A stretch of DNA of 64,000 bases from assembly GCA_028693445.1 (NCBI GenBank), contig JAQUVI010000005.1:1-64000 (forward strand). The letters are read 5' to 3'. A model generated the notes under the pieces. The model ran no database searches. It was not told the origin of the DNA and saw nothing but the letters and a program-made list of their open reading frames with translations. Positions 7,903 to 19,269 of the stretch are shown here, one piece after another. The position numbers were made by a program, and so were the translations under genes. The DNA is from Candidatus Absconditabacteria bacterium (GTDB taxonomy: Bacteria > Patescibacteriota > Gracilibacteria > Absconditabacterales > Absconditicoccaceae). The first letter of the stretch is position 1, and each line of letters begins with the position of its first letter.

Positions 7903-8733
7903 TTATTTACACTCTAATCAAATTTTATTACTCTGATTTTGGATCAATGATTTCATTTGACTTATTGCTGTTTGGTTTAGTATTTGAAGGCGTTTGGGTT
8001 GATCTATTCACATTTTGATAAATTCTGCATTTATACTTTCTAAATTTGCTAAGATTATAAGTTGTTCTATTGTCGCGAAATCCCTCATATTTCACTTCTT
8101 AGTTAAATTTTTATCTTTTCGTTGTTTTGCTGTTTGTCCAAATAATGCCTTATTTAGCACATCTGCTTCATCAGCATAAATGTAGTTTATTTCGTCCTGA
8201 GAAAGTTCTTTGGGGATCAGATTATCTTTGATGGCGTCTGTATGGATTTTGTAGTTCATTTTCGTCAGAAATCTTTTTAGATCTCGATCTAATGATTTGA
8301 CTTCTTGTTCTTTGAGTCTTTGGAATTCTTTGATTAGGTAGAGTTCGAATTCTACAGATACTCGATTTGCAAATTTGATAGCTATATCTTTATGAGCAAA
8401 TGTTCATCATCAATACTTTCATTTTCTTGTTGTAATTCATATCGCATTTGTTGCTTCTATTCGTCTTTTTGGAGATAGAGTGAATGAATTATTTCCAGAT
8501 TCATTTTTAAAGGGGTCGAATTCGACCCCTTTAAAATTTGGGTTATTTATAAACTCCCATAATCATAAAAATTCAATTGTATTTCTGGATCTTAACCAAT
8601 TCTTTACAACGTCTTTTGGTTCAATAGGATTCTTATATCTAGCTATATCAGTCAAACTAATATAACTTTCTTGGTTGGTTTCTACTATGCCAATAACTAT
8701 TCATTGGACATTGATCGCTGTTGTTTTTTTCAT
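7903..8733 (-). CDS. KilA-N domain protein 1
   Basis: 276 residues. KilA-N features: ISLTDIARYKNPIEPKDVVKNWLRSRNTIEF, then RRIEATNAIGITTRKGKYGG with the T-AIG--T--G-YGG motif, FAHKDIAIKFANRVSVEFEL and a basic coiled stretch LIKEFQRLKEQE. KilA-N proteins bind DNA and are common on phages and mobile elements. A perfect 32-bp palindrome (8505-8536) lies in frame within the variable loop. A close paralogue is at 16679-17500 and both share the same upstream promoter element. Confidence 0.85.
8505..8536. repeat. Perfect 32-bp palindrome inside KilA-N gene
   Basis: Centred between 8520 and 8521; each arm is TTTTAAAGGGGTCGAA or its complement. It encodes NFKGVEFDPFKN in the loop where KilA-N proteins vary. 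The paralogue at 16679 lacks it. Confidence 0.8.
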
Positions 8734-8782
8734 GTTTTCTAGATAGGAGATAAATACTCTGAATTGTAAAAATCCTATCACA

Positions 8783-8823
8783 GGAAAAAAACTGACAAAA
8801 GTAGGACAAATGTTTGACTAGTA
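8783..8823 (-). promoter_or_regulatory. Shared accessory promoter element, copy 3
   Basis: TTTGTCCTACTTTTGTCAG, T7CC, then TTTTACAATTC; located about 50 nt ahead of KilA-N gene 1. Flanked upstream by CTAGTCAAAC. Confidence 0.6.
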
Positions 8824-9010
8824 ATTGTGTGTGTTTCTTGTTTATTTTCCAAAAATTTTCTTTTATATAAATTTTTTTGAATTATTATAAATTATTATAT
8901 ACTCTTTTTAATAAAATGGCTTTGTTTTTTGATTAATCTGTTTTCTTTTGTTTGAAATTTTTCTTTTTGGAATATAATTGTCGAAATATTTATTTTTTAT
9001 TTATATTTCT
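8824..9010. other. A/T-rich gap before surface protein gene
   Basis: Divergent spacer between KilA-N 1 and the surface protein. It is almost all A and T and no specific site can be named. Confidence 0.4.
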
Positions 9011-11848
9011 ATGAAATTTCACAAAATAATACATCACCACATCAAAAAACACCATAAAAAATATTTGTTAGGACTTTCTTTGTCATGATTATGAATATTT
9101 ATTTTAAAATTCTTTGTTTTGGTAACTGGTTTTTTTGGTCTTCTTGCTCAAAAAGATTGAGTATTTGCTTTAGCTATTCCTAGTTTAATTACAGCTCTAC
9201 CTTATGTGGAACTAAACAGCCAAAACATCACCCAAGAACCTTTTTCTTGTGCTATAGATACAACAACCTGTAATTTATCCAATAAAAATATTGTTGGTAT
9301 AGCTTCTTGAACTTTTATTAATCACACCAATCTTGAAACAATTAATTTATCAAACAATATGATTACCTCAATAGAAGTTGGTGATTTCAATTGAGCAGTA
9401 AATTTAGAATCAATTGATTTATCAAAAAACCCTATCAATTTTATAATGACATGATCTTTTGATAATTTTACGTATTTAAATAATCTCTTTATCTCAGACT
9501 CTTGTAATATTAATCAAACACAAATAAATACTATAAATTATTATTGTAATAGTGATAGCGAATATACCAATCAAATTTCTTGCGAAAATGCATGATATTG
9601 TGCTAGTTATAACTGAACAGAGTTATCACAATTCACATGAAAAATCTTCTGTGAATCTCATTCATGTTATAACCCCAGCAATACTTTATTACAAGAATAT
9701 ACAGATCAAATGTCTTGTGAAAGTAGCTGACAATGTAGCGATCCTCTATATACTAATCAGATGTCTTGTGAAAGTGGCTGACAATGTAGCGATCCTCTAT
9801 ATACCAATCAAATTTCTTGCGAAAACGCAGGGGAATGTAGCGACCCTCAACATACAGATCAAATGTCTTGTGAAAGTAGCTGACAATGTAGCGATCCTCT
9901 ATATACCAATCAAATGTCTTGTGAAAACGCAGGGGAATGTTATGATTGATATCGATGAACCTATTTAAGCCAATATACCAATCAAGTTTCTTGTGAAAGT
10001 ATTAGTTGATGTTATGATAATAATTGAAATTTATTAATCGATATTTCTGATCAAAACTCTTGTGAATCTAATTATCTTTGTAGTGATGATCAATATACAG
10101 ATGAAACTTCTTGTCAAAATAACAGTAGCTGTTATCATGGATATCGATGAACCTATTTAAGCCAATATACCAATCAAGTTTCTTGTGAAAGTATTAGTTG
10201 ATGTTATGATAATAATTGAAATTTATTAACCGATATTTCTGATCAAAACTCTTGTCAAAACACTGGTAAATGTTATAATAACAATTGAAACATAATAACC
10301 GAATATAATTATCCAGCTTCTTGTAGAGAAAACTGATATTCTTGGTTCCTTAATAGTTGGTATTCTCATTATTGGTCTAGAAATAATCGGAACGTAAGTT
10401 ATTGGTATTCTCATTATTGGAACCCCTATGACAATTATTGGAATACCAACAATACTTGGAATTCTTATTTATACACTTGGAAACCTAATAATACTTGGAA
10501 TAGTAATACTTGGAAACCTAGCAAGTGGAATTCTTATTTATACACTTGGGATTATTACACAAACAACTCAATCAATACTGATGACAACTATTGTTCTATA
10601 ATAAACTCTTCAACCTCAGAATGATTTATTGTAAATTTAACGAATAACCAATATCAACTTACTTGAGGATATTATATAGGATATAAGCCTCTAAAATTTA
10701 CTGAATGAAAAAACCAAATCTTAGCTGATATTATAATGAAAAATAGAAGATATTCCAAGATTACCATTAATAGCTGAACAATAATTACAACAAACTGACA
10801 ACCCTACACATGACTACTACTTTGACCAACAGAATTAGAAACAGGAGGCGTTGCTGGTATTAAAAATATTGCTTCTTTAATTGAATTTTGAGATCCTATT
10901 AATCATATAGAATTTAGTAAACCCATTACTATAACAACATCTGTGATAGGAAAGACTATTGGAAGTCTTGTTAAAGTATTTTATAATGAAAATTTAGATA
11001 ATTCTTGGTTGTTTCACACAACAACCCCCGTTATAGATATCAATTGAGTTCCTTATATTGAATTTACTACTGATCATGCTACATACTTTGCTATCGGTGA
11101 AGAAATCTGATCTTTTGTTATTAACAATGATGACTCTACTACTGCCTCTCAAAATGTTACTTTAACTATTTCAGCATCAGGAAGTCAATATATGAGATTT
11201 TCTAATATCAGTGGTTCTAATCGATCTGACTGGGAATCTTATAGTGGTTCAAAATCTTGGTTATTATCAGAATGATATGGTGAAAAAACTGTTTATGCAG
11301 AGTTTGATATTGATGGAGACTATTCTGCTGACGCTTCTACTTTTGATGATATTGAATATACAAATCTTCTTCCTGGTCAAACTGAAGGAAATATCTACCT
11401 CAACATCACCTGATGAGTAACCGAATGTGTCTACTGAACTTCTCTAGATATGAATGCTCAAGATGTCAAAATTGGTATCCCTTATACGTTTTCAGGATCA
11501 TTTCCTTCTGCTTGGTATTGTCAAGATTATCAAGGTATTGATTGAGGTTGGACTCTTACTATCCAAACAACTGATCTAACCAATGAAAAATGAAATGTTA
11601 TCTCTGGTAGTAATCTTCTTATCTCTCATGATCCTGTTGTAGTCCAAGGGGACTTAGCTTGTACTTGAAACAATTGAACTCCTACACAATTTTATAGTGC
11701 TCCTTATGAAATATTTGAAAAAATTTCAGAAAGTAAAAAAATATGTAAAGTAAGCACTGATAATGTATCATTATTAGTTAATGTACCTGCCAATCAAGCA
11801 CCAGGTAGTTATAGTGGTACTCTTACTTTGACTATGAATGGGTTTTAA
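9011..11848 (+). CDS. Large Cys-rich repetitive surface protein
   Basis: 945 residues. N-terminus is basic (His/Lys-rich) then one hydrophobic segment ending near residue 60. Residues about 95-180 resemble leucine-rich repeats (LETINLSNNMITSIEVGDFN, LESIDLSKNPINFI). Then a run of about 17-residue units with paired cysteines (YTNQMSCESSGQCSDPL), longer variants containing CYDNNGN, and a Trp/Tyr/Asn-rich stretch (residues about 430-520). The rest is beta-rich. The end (VPANQAPGSYSGTLTLTMNG) resembles the C-terminus of WxL-like surface domains. Probably a cell-surface adhesin. Its stop overlaps the convergent csaB-like gene by 4 bp. Confidence 0.75.
9695..10290 (+). repeat. 51-bp coding tandem repeats
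   Basis: Five or so near-identical 51-bp units (TATACCAATCAAATGTCTTG, GAAAGTAGCTGACAATGTAG, CGATCCTC) up to about 9945, followed by two copies of a longer unit starting TATCGATGAACCTATTTAAG. Units encode two Cys each. High nucleotide identity implies recent expansion. Confidence 0.7.
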
Positions 11849-12783
11849 TCTATCATCTTATAAATTTTTTCTGCATATCTAATCGCAGAAAAATCCTTTT
11901 TGTATAATTTGAGCGGTAAAAGAAAATGAAGTCTAGCTCAGATTGCTGCTGTAGCAAACTTAAATAAACACAAAGAATCTTGGAGAGAATTTTTTGTCCA
12001 ATCATACATTTCTAGATCTGGGATGTCTTGTTGAAGATCATAAAAACAATAAATATCATCATTCATATCGCATGGGAAAAATATTTTTTTGTGTTGAGAA
12101 TGTGTCTGACAAAAATCAATAATATCTTGTTTTGCTTTGGTGTTTCGTGATTTGAGATTACAATTTATAAGTACATAAGAATCAGACTTTGTTTGTTTTT
12201 TGCAGTTAATATTTTCTATAATGTTTTGACTAAAATCTTGGTAAATAGTCACTAGTCGATTTCGTTTGAGGGCGGTTTTGTAGGAGGTTTGCTCTCTTGT
12301 GATTATTCCTTTTGCCCTAGGTAATAAAAGTTTATAAAGGATTTTTGTTCTTCTTTTTTTGGGACTTCCTATTCCTCCAAGAAGCATAAATCTTCATTTT
12401 CTAACTGTTGAAGAAAAAAGAAGTGGAATATTTCGTCAATCATGAGGAAAAATTCTTTCGTCGCTAAGTACTTCTCAACCTCCAAAAAATTTAAAATATG
12501 ATCTATATTTTCAAAAACCAAGAAAGCTAATTAAATGGGTTAATCGTCTCCAATGATGTTGTTTTATTTCTACAAAAGAAATTTTTTTGTAACTATCTTT
12601 GGATAAATATTCATTATGATTTTTTTTGACCCAATATTCCATCCGGACTTTATTTCCTACTTCTACTACAAGTTCTTTTATTTCTGGATAATTGGAAAAA
12701 ATTCGATCAACTACCCCAAAAAAGAGTAATTCATCTCAGAAATTTTTGTAACCATAATATCATTTGAGGTAGGCTTTTTTCAT
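11845..12783 (-). CDS. CsaB-like polysaccharide pyruvyl transferase
   Basis: 312 residues. GYYGYKNFGDELLFFGVV matches the N-terminal G--G--N-GDE motif of the family; FFGGGEVLSD is the GGG motif; MLLGGIGSP follows; ATAAIGARLHFLLPL carries the conserved GxRxH. CsaB adds ketal-pyruvate to cell-wall polysaccharide so that S-layer proteins can bind. It lies tail-to-tail with a large surface protein, which fits cell-wall anchoring, but no SLH domain was recognised in that neighbour. Confidence 0.75.
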
Positions 12784-12944
12784 TTTTATTAGAACTTAGC
12801 GCTTAAGTCTTAGAACTTAGTTTTGTAAGTTATAAACCTAGTCGTAGTAAAAAATTATTTCGCCAAGATTTTTGCTCTTGGAATTGCTTTCAAGATAGTC
12901 ATTGTGAGGCAGTTGTCAATTCAAATTGGCCTGAAAAATATATT
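12784..12944. other. Gap with short repeats and a hairpin
   Basis: Holds an AACTTAG-type repeat cluster (12787-12830) and a hairpin CCAAGA-TCTTGG near 12872-12891. No gene seen. Confidence 0.4.
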
Positions 12945-13220
12945 TTATTTAAATAAATCACTATGAGAACCTATTCTGATAAAATGGACTAATTCTTGTT
13001 CGTCATCTATTTCATAAATCAACAAGACATCTGGAAATATATGACATTCTCTTATTAATAAAAAATCGCCTTTTAATTCGTGATCTTTGTTTTTTGGTGG
13101 TAAATTGATCCTAAAGCAAATCATATTTATTATTTTTTCTAACTCTTCTAAGATTTTTTTGTTGTTTCTATATGATTTGATATCTTTTTTGAATCTAGAT
13201 CAAGCTACCTTTTTGTACAT
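12945..13220 (-). CDS. yafQ: YafQ-family RelE-superfamily toxin
   Basis: 91 residues. The C-terminal half HELKGDFLLIRECHIFPDVL then LIYEIDDEQELVHFIRIGSH and SDLFK matches YafQ, including the H-LKG, RECH--PD-LLIY and RIGSHSDLF motifs. YafQ is a ribosome-dependent mRNA endoribonuclease. Lies 8 nt after its DinJ-like antitoxin. Confidence 0.9.
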
Positions 13221-13228
13221 TTAGAAAT

Positions 13229-13495
13229 TTAACTATCTAAAAGATCTTGAATTGAATCAAAAGGTTTTCCATCGTTTCTTGTTTCACTTATTGCTGTTTT
13301 CATTTTAGTTTTTTTGATTGGTGTAAATCAATTTTCATCAAGTCAGATTTCTATTCTTTTTTCCAAAACAAATTTTCTAAGTAAAAGCGACATTACAGCT
13401 GACAAAGACAAACCCATTTGATTTGCTATTTCAAAAGCTTGTTGTTTAAGAACACTGTCTATTCTTAGATTTGCTATTACTTTTGTTGAAGACAT
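13229..13495 (-). CDS. dinJ: DinJ/RelB-family antitoxin
   Basis: 88 residues. STKVIANLRIDSVLKQQAFE starts a ribbon-helix-helix (strand, two helices: AFEIANQMGLSLSAVMSLLL). The C-terminal tail would wrap the YafQ toxin. The ATG at 13495 directly precedes the RHH strand; a longer upstream frame would run through the promoter. Probable operator at 13496-13540. Confidence 0.88.
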
Positions 13496-13540
13496 TTGTA
13501 TACAATTAATATATAAATTTAATACATATAGTATACAAAA
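13496..13540 (-). promoter_or_regulatory. dinJ-yafQ operator region
   Basis: Palindrome TTGTATACAA (13496-13505) next to the start codon and a second GTATAC site (13531-13536) 25 bp further up. Paired sites are typical for ribbon-helix-helix autoregulation. Confidence 0.5.
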
Positions 13541-13564
13541 ATAATACAATAAATCAAGTTTATT

Positions 13565-16500
13565 TTATAATCAAAGTCGTTTTAAAAATCTTTTTCGTAT
13601 GTTTTTGTCTTGAAAATTGAACTGTTCTGATTTAATATTGTTTGTCATTAACTGGATTTGACCTGAAAGATCGTAAGCGTTGAATTGCTGACCACTGATT
13701 GAGACGACGCGACCAAATTTGGAAACCTCAGATTTTGATTTCTTGAATGTATCGAAATATGTTTTGATATCTGTGTTGTAATAAAGCGTAGACCAATCTT
13801 TGATTAGATAATTTTGGAATAAACTGAAATAAGTTTTGTAGAGTTTGTTTTCGTTTTTGAGCTTAATGGAGGTTTTGGAAGCAGGTAAACTGCGACAACT
13901 AATAAATTGATTTTCATAACTAACGCAGATTTGCGAACCTGTGACAGTAAATCAGACTTTTTGTAAAATATTGAAATCTGACTTTTGTATTGTTTGTAAT
14001 ATATAATTTCATGTACCAAAGTACTCATCTTCTTTTGGATTGGGATAACAAAAACGATCGAGTTTGTGTTCTTTGTATCGAAGTTCGAAGCAGTGGGCTT
14101 TGTTTAGAAGACCGAGTGATCCTGTAAAAATAGTTTCTTCGTTGGGTTTAAGGGTGCCTGAAAGATATTTTTTGGTTGTATTGTGAAGGAGATAGAGGGA
14201 TTTATTTTCTAATGTTAAATTATCGGAATTAGATTTTACTGGAAAATTTAAATGACAGTTTTTATTCTCTTCGTTTCTCTCAGAGAGACAAAAAACTGAG
14301 CTGTCTTTTTGTTCCTCTCAATTATCTTTTTGTCCCTCTGAGCCTGTCGAAGAGGATATATAATTAAAGGTTCGAAAAAGTGAAACCATTTCAGCGTCGT
14401 CCTTGCCTTGAGGGTTGGGGAGGGCGGAAAGAATCTTGATGGAAGGGAGATATTCTGGGATTTCTGGACGCCCTCCCCTCGGGATAAACTCTCATTCTAG
14501 GGGATCTGGGTAGCAAAAAGTATCAAGAAGACTAGTCTTATATCGAAGTTCGATACATGCGGATTTGTTGACCAAACCAAGCGAACCAGTCAGAATTGTT
14601 GTTTGATTTGGAATAAGAGAGGTTGTAAGATATTTTTTGGTGGTGTTGATTTTGAGGTAGAGAGATTTGGATGAAGGGGTTAAAAAACAGTTTTTATTCT
14701 CTTCGTTTCTCTCAGAGAGACAAAAAACTGTTTCTGATCAGTTTCGGAGGAGGTGGAGTTCTTCTTTGTCGTCTTTGCCAACGGGATTGGGAAGAACTCA
14801 AAGAATTTGGATGTTGGGAATATCGTCTTCTAGTTCTGGTTCTTCTTCTGGTTTTGGTAGCGCTGAACCATAACACAACTCATCAATTTGGTCTGTTTTA
14901 TAAAAAAGTCATATACAGCTTCATTTATCCAAAAATCATCGGGTTTTGGAAATAGTCGTAGATTGTCCTGAACCAAGAATCCCTGTAAGATATTTTTTGG
15001 TAGTTTTTCGATTGCCTGTAAGTGTTTCTTTGGTTAATAAATATCGATCTTTTTTGGAAAGGTCTATGGAGAAAATTAAATTTGATTTGATACTGATAAA
15101 TTCTGGGTTGAGGTGACTGATGGCTGTGATGTGAAGATCTTTTGGATTAATTGTGATTCATGTGGATGTTGTTCAGGACAAATCTTGTCAGTTTTGGGTT
15201 GATCCAGTGGACAGCTCTCAGGAAGACGTTTGGCTAGAAAATCATCCACTTTGATTGTTTTCTCAGGAACTAACTTGGAAATCTATATTTGAATAGACCA
15301 GATATTTTTCATCAAATCATGGCGAAAAGTTGTCAATTTTGGAGAAGATGTCGATATATCAATTTGAGAAAAGTCAGTTGTAATTTGACTTATTTCACGA
15401 AGACGACAAAACCTGTATTGTGTCGAAAACCTGTCCACTTTGTCCAATTAGGTAAAGTAATCATCAAGATTTTAGTTCTAAACTAGGTTTTTCTATCTTT
15501 TTTTGGTCTGATAACCATAGGTTATCAATGTAGACAACAATAAGATATTCATTTTCTTCCAAAAAAACATCCAGTTCCAAAGCTGATTTCAACAAAGAAC
15601 CAGTTAAAAAGACCTTGCCAGTGAAATCTTGCTGAGCTTTGATCTCGATAAAAGAAGAAAATTGCGAGGTTCCATAAAAGATTTCCGTAATTGAGAGGGT
15701 TCCAGTTTGGGGGGAGGTAGGTGTCGGGGTGTCGACAATTCCTGACATTCCTCCTCCCCCCAAATCTGATCAACTGGTGGTCTGGGAATCCCCTGTTTGA
15801 ATATTTCAAGATGTTGATGGGGTTATATTTTCTCCTGTTCAATAAAAATCTCAAGTATTTGTTTGTAAAAAATCTCAACTTTCCCAAATTCCAGGACTAG
15901 CGATATAAGGATCTAAAACATTGATAGCAGAAGTTGATCCAGTTATAAACCAGATTTGATTGTTGTATTGTTTGATAAGTGATGTTTTCTTATCATTGTA
16001 TTTGGTAACTAAACCTGTCTCTACTTGGAAGGTATCTATAAGATGTCCGCTTCGAGATAATGTAGCAAAAATAGACTTGGTATCTGTGAAACTAAACGAT
16101 AATGGGAGCTGTTGTTGGAGAACTAAAGGAGATATTCGACTATATGTCTGAGAGGATTTTGTAAGAATAATCGATTGATTTGGCTGGAGAGAAACTGGAA
16201 AAAAAATTGACTGGGATACTCCTAATTCCACCTCTCCAGCAAAATCTGATCCGAGATTTGTAATTTCTATCCATTCCTCTGTTCCGTCATAATAAATTTC
16301 AGAGATAATTATCTGTGGAACTTGATTTATTTGGGTATTTTGTCAGGTAGTATCGTTGATAAAATTATTTCCAGAAAGATTTTCTGTAGTTTCTGGCACA
16401 TTGTTCGATCCTGAAAAAATTTCTTCATTTTGAATGTTTTGGCCAGTATCGTTGGTTGGATTTTCTTGTATTATTTCTCATAAGTTTTCTCAGATCAGTT

Positions 16501-16654
16501 CTAATCAAGAATCAACTCATGGTTTATTTTCTAGCTGGTTTGCTTCACTATCGCTGGCAATGACTGAATTGTTTTGCTCCTGAGATTGTACGGGAATAAT
16601 AATAAGAAAGTAGGTTAATGTGATTGCAAAGATAATTCGAAGACGTTTTGTCAT
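13565..16654 (-). CDS. Secreted lamin-tail-domain (LTD) repeat protein
   Basis: 1029 residues. A signal peptide (MTKRLRIIFAITLTYFLIII) precedes a Gln/Asn-rich linker. Residues about 150-215 (IIISEIYYDGTEEWIEITNL, LQPNQSIILTKSS) form a classic lamin tail domain; a second LTD starts at SITEIFYGTSQFSSFIEIKA. The C-terminal half has three repeats with LPNPxGKD and LLNKAHCFELRYK-like strands and paired Cys (SLYLLHNTTKKYL). LTDs occur in secreted nucleases and surface proteins; no catalytic domain was seen. Family C palindromes occur twice in frame, each encoding VFCLSERNEENKN, and a family A palindrome sits near the N-terminus. Confidence 0.75.
14265..14298. repeat. Palindromic repeat family C inside LTD gene
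   Basis: TTTTTATTCTCTTCGTTTCT then CTCAGAGAGACAAA. The flanking coding DNA also carries a related TTTGTCCCTCTGAGCCTGTC segment (14330-14350). In frame, identical in core to the copy at 14687-14730. Confidence 0.65.
14687..14730. repeat. Palindromic repeat family C inside LTD gene, second copy
   Basis: ACAGTTTTTATTCTCTTCG then TTTCTCTCAGAGAGAC and AAAAAACTGT; arms ACAGTTTTT/AAAAACTGT. In frame. Confidence 0.65.
16537..16565. repeat. Palindromic repeat family A inside LTD gene
   Basis: TGGTTTGCTTCACTATCGCT then GGCAATGAC. Encodes SVIASDSEANQ just after the signal peptide. Confidence 0.5.
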
Positions 16655-16678
16655 GAGAAAATTTTAGGATATAAAAAA

Positions 16679-17500
16679 TTAAGAACTTAGTTTTTTACTG
16701 GTTTCTAAATTCTGTTTTTGAATCAATGATTTCATTTGAAAGATAGCTGTTTTACTTAATTCTTGTATTCTTTTATATTGTGACAATCAGTTATTTATCA
16801 ATAATGCATTTATACTCTCCAAATTTGAAAGAACGATTAATTGTTCTATTGTTGCATAATCTCTTATATTTCCTTCTTTTGTGAGATTGTTTTTCTTTCG
16901 TTCGTTTGCTGTCTCTCAAAATAGAATTTTATTTAACAAATCTGCTTCTGAAGAATATATTCTATTAATTTCAGAAATTGAAAGTTGTTTTGGAATTAGA
17001 TTGTTTTTTATCGCATCTGTATGAATTCTATAATTTATCTTTGCTATTTCTCTACTAACGCTCCAGCCTAAAGATTTTTGTTCTTGCTCTTTAAGTCTTT
17101 GAAATTCTTTGATAAGATATATTTTGAACCTAGGACTAATCCGCATTCAAAATTCAAAAGCAATGTCTTTGTGAGCATATGTTCATCCATAACGTCATGT
17201 TTTTGCTATCAAACCAATGGCTTGTGTTTTCTCTATTCGATCTTTTGTACTCAATTTATAACTATTTAATCAGGCGTTACTTTTTATTGTGGCAAATTCG
17301 CCATAGTTAAATTTTGTATTATTTATTTCTTCCCATATTCAAAGAAATTCAATTGTGTTTCTGTTTCTAAGCCAATCTGAAACAAAAAAATCCCCATCCT
17401 TTGCTTTAATCATATCGGTTAAACAAATATATTCTGTTCAATTAATTTCTATTATTCCTATTTTCATTCATTGGACTTGTAAAATAATATTTTTTGTCAT
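16679..17500 (-). CDS. KilA-N domain protein 2
   Basis: 273 residues, paralogue of 7903-8733: YICLTDMIKAKDGDFFVSDW and LRNRNTIEFLG, then TQAIGLIAKTGRYGGTYAHKDIAFEF and YLIKEFQRLKEQE. The C-terminal regions also align (NYRIHTDAIKNNLIPKQLS). No palindrome in the variable loop. Preceded by promoter element copy 4, so both KilA-N genes are likely co-regulated. Confidence 0.85.
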
Positions 17501-17548
17501 AAGAAAACTTTAGGATATAAATCCTCCGAATTGTAAAATTACCAAAAA

Positions 17549-17590
17549 AGAAAAAAACTGACAAAAGTATGACAAAAGTTTTATTAGATT
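17549..17590 (-). promoter_or_regulatory. Shared accessory promoter element, copy 4
   Basis: CTAATAAAACTTTTGTCATA then CTTTTGTCAG and T7C; TTTTACAATTC follows. Nearly identical to copy 6 (59785), including CTAATAAAAC. Confidence 0.6.
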
Positions 17591-17608
17591 ATATCTGATT
17601 TTATACAC

Positions 17609-17646
17609 AAAAAAAATACCACAAAATATTGTGGTACTCTCTTTTT
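17609..17646 (-). terminator. Terminator after murG
   Basis: Stem TACCACAA/TTGTGGTA (17617-17636). On the minus strand it is followed by eight T; on the plus strand a C/T tract follows, so it may work both ways. Confidence 0.75.
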
Positions 17647-17655
17647 AAAAAATAA

Positions 17656-18792
17656 TTAATCAATAATATGTTCCCAAATTTGTTCTTTGGCCTTGGAAAT
17701 AGTAGCCAATCTATCTTGAGGAGTCAGAATTTTTTTGAATTCTTTGTGTCTTTTGATTTCTAAAATAAGTCTATTTAAAAATCATTCATCTTTTTGGTCT
17801 ATAAGAATATCTCCATAATTATCTTGATATCGATTTGCGTTGTCATATTGGTCGTGAGTCCAAGCAATAGGAACAATAAATAGCTTCATATCATATAATT
17901 TTTGTTCTGCTAGAGAAGTTGTCCCTGCACGAGTTATAGCTATATCACAGTAATAACAAAGCATTCCCATCTCTTTTTGAGTTACAAAATCAAAACAAAC
18001 AACATTTGGAAACCTTTCAAATTGAGGACGAAGATCTTTATTTAAAAGTCCAAGAACAACTAAAAAATGGACATCTGTTTGTAGTGTCTTATCTGATTCT
18101 AGCGCCTTAATAATTGATTGATATAGTCTTTGGGATCCTTGAGATCATCAAACAACCAAAATCCAAGATTTATTTTGGTCTAATTCTGGATATTGTTTGA
18201 TAAACATTTTTGCTTCTTTCTCGTCTATAATAATTTCTTCTGAAAGAATCTGGCCAACTGTTTTTGCTTTGGGTAATACATTGTCAAATCACGTAAATGT
18301 TGTCCAAGCAAATTTTGATGCTATTTTATTTACCAATCACGAATGAGTATCTGATTCATGAACAATTATTTTTTTGCGTAATAGCCATCCAGCTATAACC
18401 ACAGGCAAAGCTATATATCATCCTTTACAAAATATTACATCAATTTTGTAATAAATTAATCGAAACAACGACTGAGTAATTCATATTCCAAAAAGAAACA
18501 AATCTCTAAGGTTTTTTATTCTTGATTTGAGAAAAGTCTCTCTACGATATTTACCAGAGTAAATAGGAACAAAATCAAGAGTATATCATTTTTTTTCTGG
18601 GTTGTGTGATTGTTTTAATCACTTAAAAACAGTTTTTTCCAAAGATTTTTTATCTCAAAACCAATAAATAGATCATATATGATTAGAAAATTTCTTTTGT
18701 TGTTCTAAATATTCTAAAAGGCTTTTTATAGGAAAAACATGTCATCAAGTTCCTCATCAAGCCATAGCTATTTTTATTTTTTTTTGTTTCAT
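17656..18792 (-). CDS. murG: MurG UDP-GlcNAc transferase (lipid II synthesis)
   Basis: 378 residues. IAMAGGGTGGHVFP is the MurG N-terminal glycine-rich loop (four of the five glycines are TGA or GGA codons at conserved places), CKGGYIALP and HESDTHSGLVNK follow, and VVGGSQGSQRL plus ITRAGTTSLAEQ mark the UDP-GlcNAc-binding half. It transfers GlcNAc to lipid I at the inner membrane face. No other mur gene is adjacent. Confidence 0.95.
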
Positions 18793-18885
18793 GATTTTGT
18801 TAAAAAAATAAAGATTAGTTGGGTAGATTTAATATTCTATTTGTATCTCTGAGATAAAACCTAAGAACACAAGAGAACCTAGAAT

Positions 18886-18924
18886 TGTTTCTATTCTCTT
18901 CACTATGTTCAGAGAGACAAAGAA
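18886..18924. repeat. Palindromic repeat family C
   Basis: TTCTATTCTCTTCACTATGT then TCAGAGAGACAAAGAAAC, between murG and higA 2. Confidence 0.5.
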
Positions 18925-18946
18925 ACAAAATAATTCTATCTATAAA

Positions 18947-19255
18947 CTAAAACTTTGAAAATACATTATGTTTACTGAGTTGATGCTTTTTCTTTTTGAT
19001 GTCATCTATTTTTTTCTTATCTAGCTTCATTTTTGCAATAGCATAATCATATTCGTTTTGCATAGTAATCCAATTACCTTCTTCTTGATCAAAAGCAACA
19101 GAAAGAAAAATATCTCGCTGTATAGTTATATTTCTTTTTCCGTTGATAAGCTCATTTACTTCACTTACTTTTTTACCCAAAAGATCTGCAAATTGCTTTT
19201 GAGTTCGATTGTTTTCTTTGAGCTTATTTCATAAATGTCGTCCTGGATGAATCAT
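18947..19255 (-). CDS. higA: HigA-family antitoxin (XRE/HTH) 2
   Basis: 102 residues: MIHPGRHLGNKLKENNRTQK, helix-turn-helix around FADLLGKKVSEVNELINGKR, then NITIQRDIFLSVAFDQEEGN. No HigB neighbour. An array of related palindromes (19270-19615) lies upstream, far more sites than a simple autoregulated operon needs. Confidence 0.85.
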
Positions 19256-19269
19256 AATAACACTAAAAA

